In this document: positions 58,578-64,000 of the stretch, piece by piece
Layout of the letters: each line of letters begins with the position of its first letter
Position numbering within the stretch: position 1 is the first letter of the stretch
Source: Clarkia xantiana subsp. parviflora
Taxonomy: Eukaryota > Streptophyta > Magnoliopsida > Myrtales > Onagraceae
DNA length: 64,000 nucleotides
Direction of reading: 5' to 3'
Assembly: GCA_036873135.1 (NCBI GenBank)
Contig: JAPTYO010000009.1
Coordinates: forward strand, 37,836,756-37,900,755
Program-made: the position numbers and the translations under genes
The notes under the pieces: model-generated
The model's database searches: none
Seen by the model: only the letters and a program-made list of their open reading frames with translations
Told to the model about the DNA's origin: nothing

Positions 58578-59237
58578 TGATGGGACGTAGATATCGGGGA
58601 TATTAGATGTCGATCTGAATTTCTATCCCACTGGTGGAATTCTTCTCCTAACGATATATTTCCTCTCGCTCTTCTCGTAATCCGTTCCTTTGCTGACCTG
58701 CACGAGGGGTAAGCCGGGGGTGGAACCCTCTCCGATACTAAAGTACGTACAGTATTTTAGAGAGAGAAACTAGAGAGAAGGCAGAACTCAAGTATGCAAA
58801 AGTTCATAATGTGTAGAATGAGAAATCTTGAGTCCTATATATAGGCCTCAAGTGGGATTAAGGCGGCTAATGACGTCATTAGCCCCTAAACGTATCTCAT
58901 TAGTAAATAATGAAGGGTTTAAACACTTGTAAGCATGGAAGATTTCGCAGTATTGTGTAAGGCTCGTGTGCGTAAGGCGTAGTCGGGTCTCCACGTGGCG
59001 TGACACAGGTGACAGTCATTCGACTAAGGGCGGTGTCAAGGTCGGACAGGCTAGTCCGATCTCAGAGGCCAGAGAAAGGACGAGTTACGGCCCGGGCGGG
59101 TGTGTTTTCTCGTCCGGGCCGTTTTTTTGTTGTGGGTGGTGTGTTCGGGTCAATGTTTCGATTTGCATTCGTGTGTGGGGTCACTGTGATAATACAATCC
59201 AAACTAAAACGGGTTCAAATTGGGCGTATATCCATCA
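58578..59237 (-). repeat. Tat-3 5' LTR
   Basis: The 3' edge is fixed by the primer site (CCCATCA then CT). The 5' edge at 59237 (TGATGGATATACGCCC on the minus strand) is a proposal based on the TG start and on the length (660 bp) being close to the Tat-1 LTR. It has a CCTATATATAGG box at about 58833. Confidence 0.65.
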
Positions 59238-61200
59238 ATAAAGGTATAACAAATGAAAGATGAAAGGAAGAAAACTTACAGGGGCATATCGAGACAATGA
59301 CGCGCGACCAAGACGATGTCTAGTCGGACCAGAGTCAGGAACAGTTCTGCGATCATCTGGGGGCACAAACGCATTAAGAATGCGTACGCCGACCTCCGGA
59401 GTTGCCAATATAGACCATCGGTCAAAATGGTAACTACCAGTGGAAGCAAATGGCACTCAAGAGGAGCCTACGACATCAATGCCGAGAGGACGGACCAAGT
59501 CCTCCCGGGATAGCACGGGAACATGGCCTAAATATCAATACATAAGTGATGCATAACATGAAGAATGACAAAGGAAGGTTAATGATTCATACCTTCAAGG
59601 TTCAACTCCGGGCCAGGAGCAGAGATATCTGACAGGCCGTCAGCATACGAAGCGAACTCCTGGACTAAGGCATGAGCCTTACCCTTATCAACGATAGGCA
59701 CAGGAGCAACGACATTCTTATCTTTATCTCAAGAAGGAGTCAACAAAGGATCATCAACCTAAGTGGCCTTCCTCTTCAAGCTGGAAGAATCCTTCGAACT
59801 TACAGTTTCAGGGATCGACTTCTTCGTCCGCAAGGTAGCAACAATCCCGTCAACAACAACAGCTTGCCCTGAAAAAGCAAGAAGGATGATATGAGAACAA
59901 ATATAACATGAAGTGTATGACAATGACAGTAATCACATAAACATACATACCTGGAGCCTTGGGAACCTTCAAAGACTTGGAAATTTTCTCCCCTTAAGAG
60001 CAACAGGGGGTGGAGCCGTCTCTCTGGCGTTCCCAGTGTCGCCTCGAGTGGACTTGCCCACCTGCGATCTTGGGGTTTTTTCAGATAACAAACCTACAAG
60101 GTGGGAAACAAGAAGATATCAAAAACAAGAAAAGCAATGGCATACCAAATGAGGATCTATTAAAAGGCCTGCTCGGCGTAGATCCAGCTCTGAATATGCT
60201 TGCACGGGCTGATAGCTCCGAGCCTGGTGTGCAACAAATATAGTTTTAATAGTTTCTATATCAGACTGATACAACTATGAAAGATTCGTAACACCAACCT
60301 TAATGCCAAGCTCGCTGATCGGTCAGGAAACTTGGTAATCCTTGATGAAAAGAAAATGAGTCTTCCACTGATTAGTCGACCGCTCAACCGGAAGAACAAA
60401 TCAGAAGTTCAAATTCCAAGAAGCGTCACTTCCCTCCCCATATCGGGACCATACAATGCAGGATATCGAACAACCACGCCAAACACACCATTTGGCTTCT
60501 GAAACGGAATCCTATAGAAACAACGGAAAAGAGCAAACGAGTAGTTCCAGCGCTGACGATAACACAATAGTAAAAAACCAACCCAGTATCGAATGGCGTT
60601 GGGAGCAAGGTCAAGGGGAGATATCCCATAGTACCAACATAACTCCAGAAGATCCGGACAATACAGAAAGCGTAAAACGCTACGCACTTGAACAATATAC
60701 AAATTCGACTTCCCAGGTGGAGGTACAATGATACTTCCAACCTTATACATCAGATATCATTCAAAGGGGTAAGCAGCCTCGTCTACCTCACTCAAACCCG
60801 CTAAAGCAATGTGAGAAATGTACTATCTCAAGCGAAGTTGATTCCCAACATACTTCCGACCTTGATGCTCGACCTCACCCGTCGACCCCGAGCCCCCCGC
60901 TCGAATATCCGAGCCATCTACAGACTCTCTGGCCGACTTCGAATCGGACGAAGACTCCACATATGATTCATGATCAGACGATGTTTCCAACCCCGTCACC
61001 AAAAATGGTTTAAAATCAGAGTCGGAAATGGGCAACAACCCAGAAACCGACTAAGACTCGAACGAGGCTTCCCAATCCTCCTCTGAATCAGACGTCCAAT
61101 AACGGTTGGGAAATATAGTAACATGTTCTTTTAAAGAAGAAGACTGACGCATCATGCCAACAGTAATCTAACCAAGGCAGAGACAGTCCCGTTCGCGCCT
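59238..61200 (-). pseudogene. Remnant resembling the Tat antisense gene
   Basis: On the minus strand, 60750-60409 reads LLELCWYYGISPLDLAPNAI and LLCYRQRWNYSFALFRCFY, which lines up with LVEMCRHYKTHMTTFSPHAI and LCFRQQWVYNLKLFRTFY of the Tat-1 antisense gene. Upstream (61038-60823) is a serine/acid-rich N-terminal stretch. Downstream are short open pieces such as KAHALVQEFASYADGLSD (59700-59620) split by probable introns or shifts. The parent element is not identified; it is truncated by Tat-3 on the left. Confidence 0.62.
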
Positions 61201-61329
61201 AGAGACAATGTCTTAACGAACAAGTAGCGCTAATAGCCTACAATATGAATGGAAGACTTAGTAAAAATCATAAAGGATCGACGTCGTATATTTGATGAAT
61301 GACTATCACGCCTACTTCGGGGGGAAACG

Positions 61330-61990
61330 CAGCGGACGCACACTATGAAGCGCGATGGATGCAAGGGTTGACACCCTATATCTATAATGACGACGACGCC
61401 CACTACGGGGGCACCGCGATGAATTAACGCTATGAAGCGCGATGGATGCAAGGGTTGACACCCTATATCTATAATGACGACGATGTCCACTACGGAGGCA
61501 ACACGATGAATAAACGCTATGAAGCGTAATGGATGCAAGGATTTACACCCTATATTTATAATGATGACGACACCCACTACGGGGACAACGCGATGAATGA
61601 ATGCTATGAAGAGCGGTGGATGCAAAGGTTGACACCCTATATCTATAATGACGACGACGCCCACTACGAGGGCAGCGCGATGAATGAACGCTATGAAGCG
61701 TGGTGGATGCAAAGGTTGACACCATATATCTATAATGGCGATGACGCCTACTACGGAGGCAGTGCGATGAATCAACGCCTACTACGGAGGCAGTGTGATG
61801 CAAGGGTCAACACCCTATGTCTATGACGATGACAACGCCTACAATGAAGGAAACATGATGAATGCACACTATAAGGTGCGGTTGATGCAAGGGTTGACAC
61901 CATATGTCCATAATTATTACTATGACTACTTCGGGAGCACAACGACATGTGCACACTATGCGACACGCAAGACACAAGGCTCAAGACCCC
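61330..61990. repeat. 87-bp tandem repeat array
   Basis: About seven units contain GCAAGGGTTGACACCCTATA and GACGACGACGCCCACTACGG. Each has an AGGGT/ACCCT hairpin. The array keeps open frames on both strands because 87 is divisible by three; these are not genes. Confidence 0.9.
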
Positions 61991-62044
61991 ATGTCCAGGA
62001 TAACACCATCACCTACTTCAGGGGCAATACGACATTGTACCAAT

Positions 62045-62635
62045 TGTAGGATTTAGGGGATTAATACTACGTAAACTAAACCCTAGATACGTGTCAGGTA
62101 ACTAATACGCAGCCGAATAAGATGCACATACCTATAATGTTTCCTGTAGCCCAAGACCGTTGAGGGGAGTTCTCGATCCACCAGACAGTTCCATGTATAG
62201 GATCCTGTTAGAGAGACCCTACGTGGATTATGCCTCACAGCAAAGCCTCAGTCGATTCTTCGCGGGATGGATCTCCTGGAGTAAATTGCTCGACACAATT
62301 TGGCACCTCCTTGGTGTGGTAGTTTCGGCCGAACCTAGAGAATATAGGGAGGAGGGTTTTGTTTTAATCTCACCACTAAGGAAGAGAGCATTAGCATAAT
62401 GAAACCCTCCTAGGACTCCCTATTTATAAGAGTAAAGTGGACAAAAGTTCACTTTACCCCTTCTTATTATTTCGGCTGGTCATGCTATTAGGGAGGCCCA
62501 ATTTTGGGCCTCCCATGTCAATTGAGATTTTAGGCCTAACCCAAAATCCCTAATATGACATTACTTAATTTCTTAGGTACATGGACTTAATTAATGGGCT
62601 CCCAATTACGGCGGCCCATACTCCAAATGCTTACA
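62045..62635 (-). repeat. Copia-G 3' LTR
   Basis: Starts and ends TG...CA; contains TATTTATAAGAG at about 62430 as a candidate TATA region on the plus-strand view. Its first 105 bp recur at 58146-58250. Confidence 0.85.
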
Positions 62636-63693
62636 ACTCCCACTCGCCGGAATGGGAAGGTGCCTATTAATATGTTTTCCTTCAACACATCTGCATTTGG
62701 TCTTCGATCCAATCCCGGCTCCGAATAGTTCATACGATATTTGTCTGACGGACACGACGGGCATCGTACTACTCATCTGTTAGGAGTGGTGTAGCTCCCG
62801 CGGAACGTTGATTCCCCATGTCTAATCAACCTGTGAAAATAAAGTGCCGCGCTGTATCCTAGGTCAACTGTCACTCTCCAATTGCCCAGTTTCCACATAG
62901 GAATACTCCTTCAAGGCATCCGTACAAGTATTCACAACCTTTTCAACTAATGTCAGGTTGGTGACCACCTAGTGAATACAAGAGTCGGAGAATTACAGGT
63001 GTACTTGACCATCCTCATTGCTCATACCCTTAGTCAAACCCAACCGGTTTCCAAAGACGTGGACAGTTGGCCTTTTTGTTCAATACTGTGCTCGTACGCC
63101 GGGAAGCGAACATTGAGCCTGACCTTAGGTATGAGTTCTGAGTCCGTGATGATACTTTGGATGCTTCTTCATATAACATCTGGTATCAGCCACACGCTCA
63201 AGGTGAAGAAGTTTGTGCCCATCCGAATCTCATGGATTCTATCTAGCACAACCGAGCCTAACCCCATGGTCGAACATAACCTGAGTTCAGTCAGGAAGTG
63301 GGAAATGTCATATGCTATCGCAGACTCGTCATCTGGCCCAGAATGTGGTTTTATTACGAACGAAGTTCGTAGCGGCGATCTTCAGAACTTAGATCATATC
63401 GTGTTACTCCGAAAACCAAATGATCGTTCTGCTTAACCGGGTTTGCCACCATAGTTCTTAGCCAGTCTTGATCTTATGGAGATCCTCCTCTCCGTCAAGA
63501 CGGCCGAGCCTGTGTGACGAGGCTTGGCCCACATTAGATATTATTTTATTTTGGAGGTCAACACTCCTACGACTATTTTACAGACCGTAAAAATCCGATG
63601 AAATTTTAAACATTATGACGTTGTAAAAATCATAAACTCAAATTTCAATTCATTCAGCAAAGTTTCAAAAGTTGTAACCACGATACAAGCTAC
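62636..63693 (-). other. Copia-G 3' UTR
   Basis: Alignable to the copia-A 3' UTR (35731-36853) over most of its length with few indels. It includes an open plus-strand frame (62972-63436) without an ATG start, and the CTCCCA/TGGGAG inverted repeat next to the LTR. Confidence 0.8.
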
Positions 63694-64000
63694 TTAAACC
63701 CTACGCAATCCCAGCATTTTAATATGATTTTCGAAAACATCCATGCGTAAAGGTTTAGTTAATGGATCGGTCATCATACTTTCAGTAGACAAGTATTCTA
63801 ATGTGATTATTTTGTCCTCGACCATATTCTTAGCATAATTATATTTTATATCAATGTGTTTCGTTCTGCTATGGTACTTAGGGTTCTTAACCGCCACAAT
63901 TGCTGCTTGACTGTCAGAATATACCTTCACGGGTTTACTCCCGTCTTTGACGCCAAGCAATGTAGTTAAGATCCTATTAAGCCAGGTCGCTTCTTGTGCA
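63694..64000 (-). CDS. Copia-G RNase H C-terminus (partial)
   Basis: The minus-strand frame is open from the window edge (AQEATWLNRILTTLLGVKDG) through KVYSDSQAAIVAVKNPKYHS, HIDIKYNYAKNMVEDKI and MTDPLTKPLRMDVF to a stop at 63694. The aspartate in YSDSQAA and the final aspartate in DPLTKPL are present. No stop is seen in the visible part, so this may be the best-preserved copia of its family here. Confidence 0.88.
   Translation of the reverse strand, partial: AQEATWLNRILTTLLGVKDGSKPVKVYSDSQAAIVAVKNPKYHSRTKHIDIKYNYAKNMVEDKIITLEYLSTESMMTDPLTKPLRMDVFENHIKMLGLRRV

Larger units (their letters stand above)
62045..64000 (-). mobile_element. Copia-G, 3' end (LTR, 3' UTR, RNase H), continues beyond window
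   Basis: The 3' LTR (62045-62635, 591 bp) reads TGTAAGCATTTGGAG to CCTACA on the minus strand, preceded by GAGTGGGAGT. The 3' UTR is about 1.06 kb and RNase H is open to the window end. It is closely related to copia-A. Confidence 0.9.

Noticed and set aside
61230..61775. A 181-residue minus-strand frame over the 87-bp array, and a plus-strand one at 61533-61826
   Set aside because: The unit length is divisible by three, so frames stay open by periodicity; the products are simple repeats.
62972..63436. A host gene in the copia-G UTR
   Set aside because: It has no ATG start and matches the UTR of copia-A; kept only as a finding about UTR conservation.

Overview
The window is nuclear DNA of a flowering plant, most likely a eudicot. 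It is AT-rich, intron-rich, has plant-type splice signals, and is dominated by plant Ty1/copia and Ty3/gypsy (Tat-lineage) LTR retrotransposons plus Mutator-like DNA transposons. I see no rRNA, tRNA or CRISPR.

Left arm (1-9754). The only ordinary host gene is the 5' six exons of a Sec14-like CRAL-TRIO lipid-transfer gene on the minus strand (ATG at 2549, 3' end beyond base 1). About 540 bp upstream of its ATG lies a 4.67 kb Mutator-like element (3098-7768). It has a 9-bp target duplication, 138-bp perfect terminal inverted repeats, arrays of perfect palindromes inside both ends, and one apparently intact four-exon gene for a 473-residue plant mobile domain (PMD) protein. A second, 796-bp element with inverted ends and a 9-bp duplication follows (8538-9333).

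Middle (9755-38.3 kb) is a nest readable from target duplications. Copia-A (9755-37466, duplication ACCAC) sits in the 3' UTR of an older copia-B. LARD-1, a non-coding LTR element (9924-29215, CCGGC), sits in the 5' LTR of copia-A. Tat-1, a Ty3/gypsy element (15943-27174, GCCGC), sits inside LARD-1. Tat-1 has decayed gag, protease, RT, RNase H and integrase, a tandem-repeat array, and a long antisense gene.

Right part (38.3-64 kb) is a mosaic of truncated elements: copia-D (minus), copia-E (plus), Tat-2 (gag-protease plus repeats, no pol), LARD-2 (minus, second copy of the LARD family) whose LTR carries an almost complete copia-F (47575-54366, minus), short LTR fragments, Tat-3 (LTR, primer site, gag start), a remnant resembling the Tat-1 antisense gene with an 87-bp repeat array, and the 3' end of copia-G (62045 to window end, minus).

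The most interesting signal is in the tandem repeats. Several arrays inside the LTR elements are runs of short hairpins whose two arms change together from unit to unit (AGTCGT with ACGACT, AGTTG with CAACT, AGCCG with CGGCT). The pattern recurs in both LARD copies and, with other sequences, in Tat-1 and Tat-2. This looks like covariation in a structured RNA (or DNA cruciform) element and deserves a computational test.
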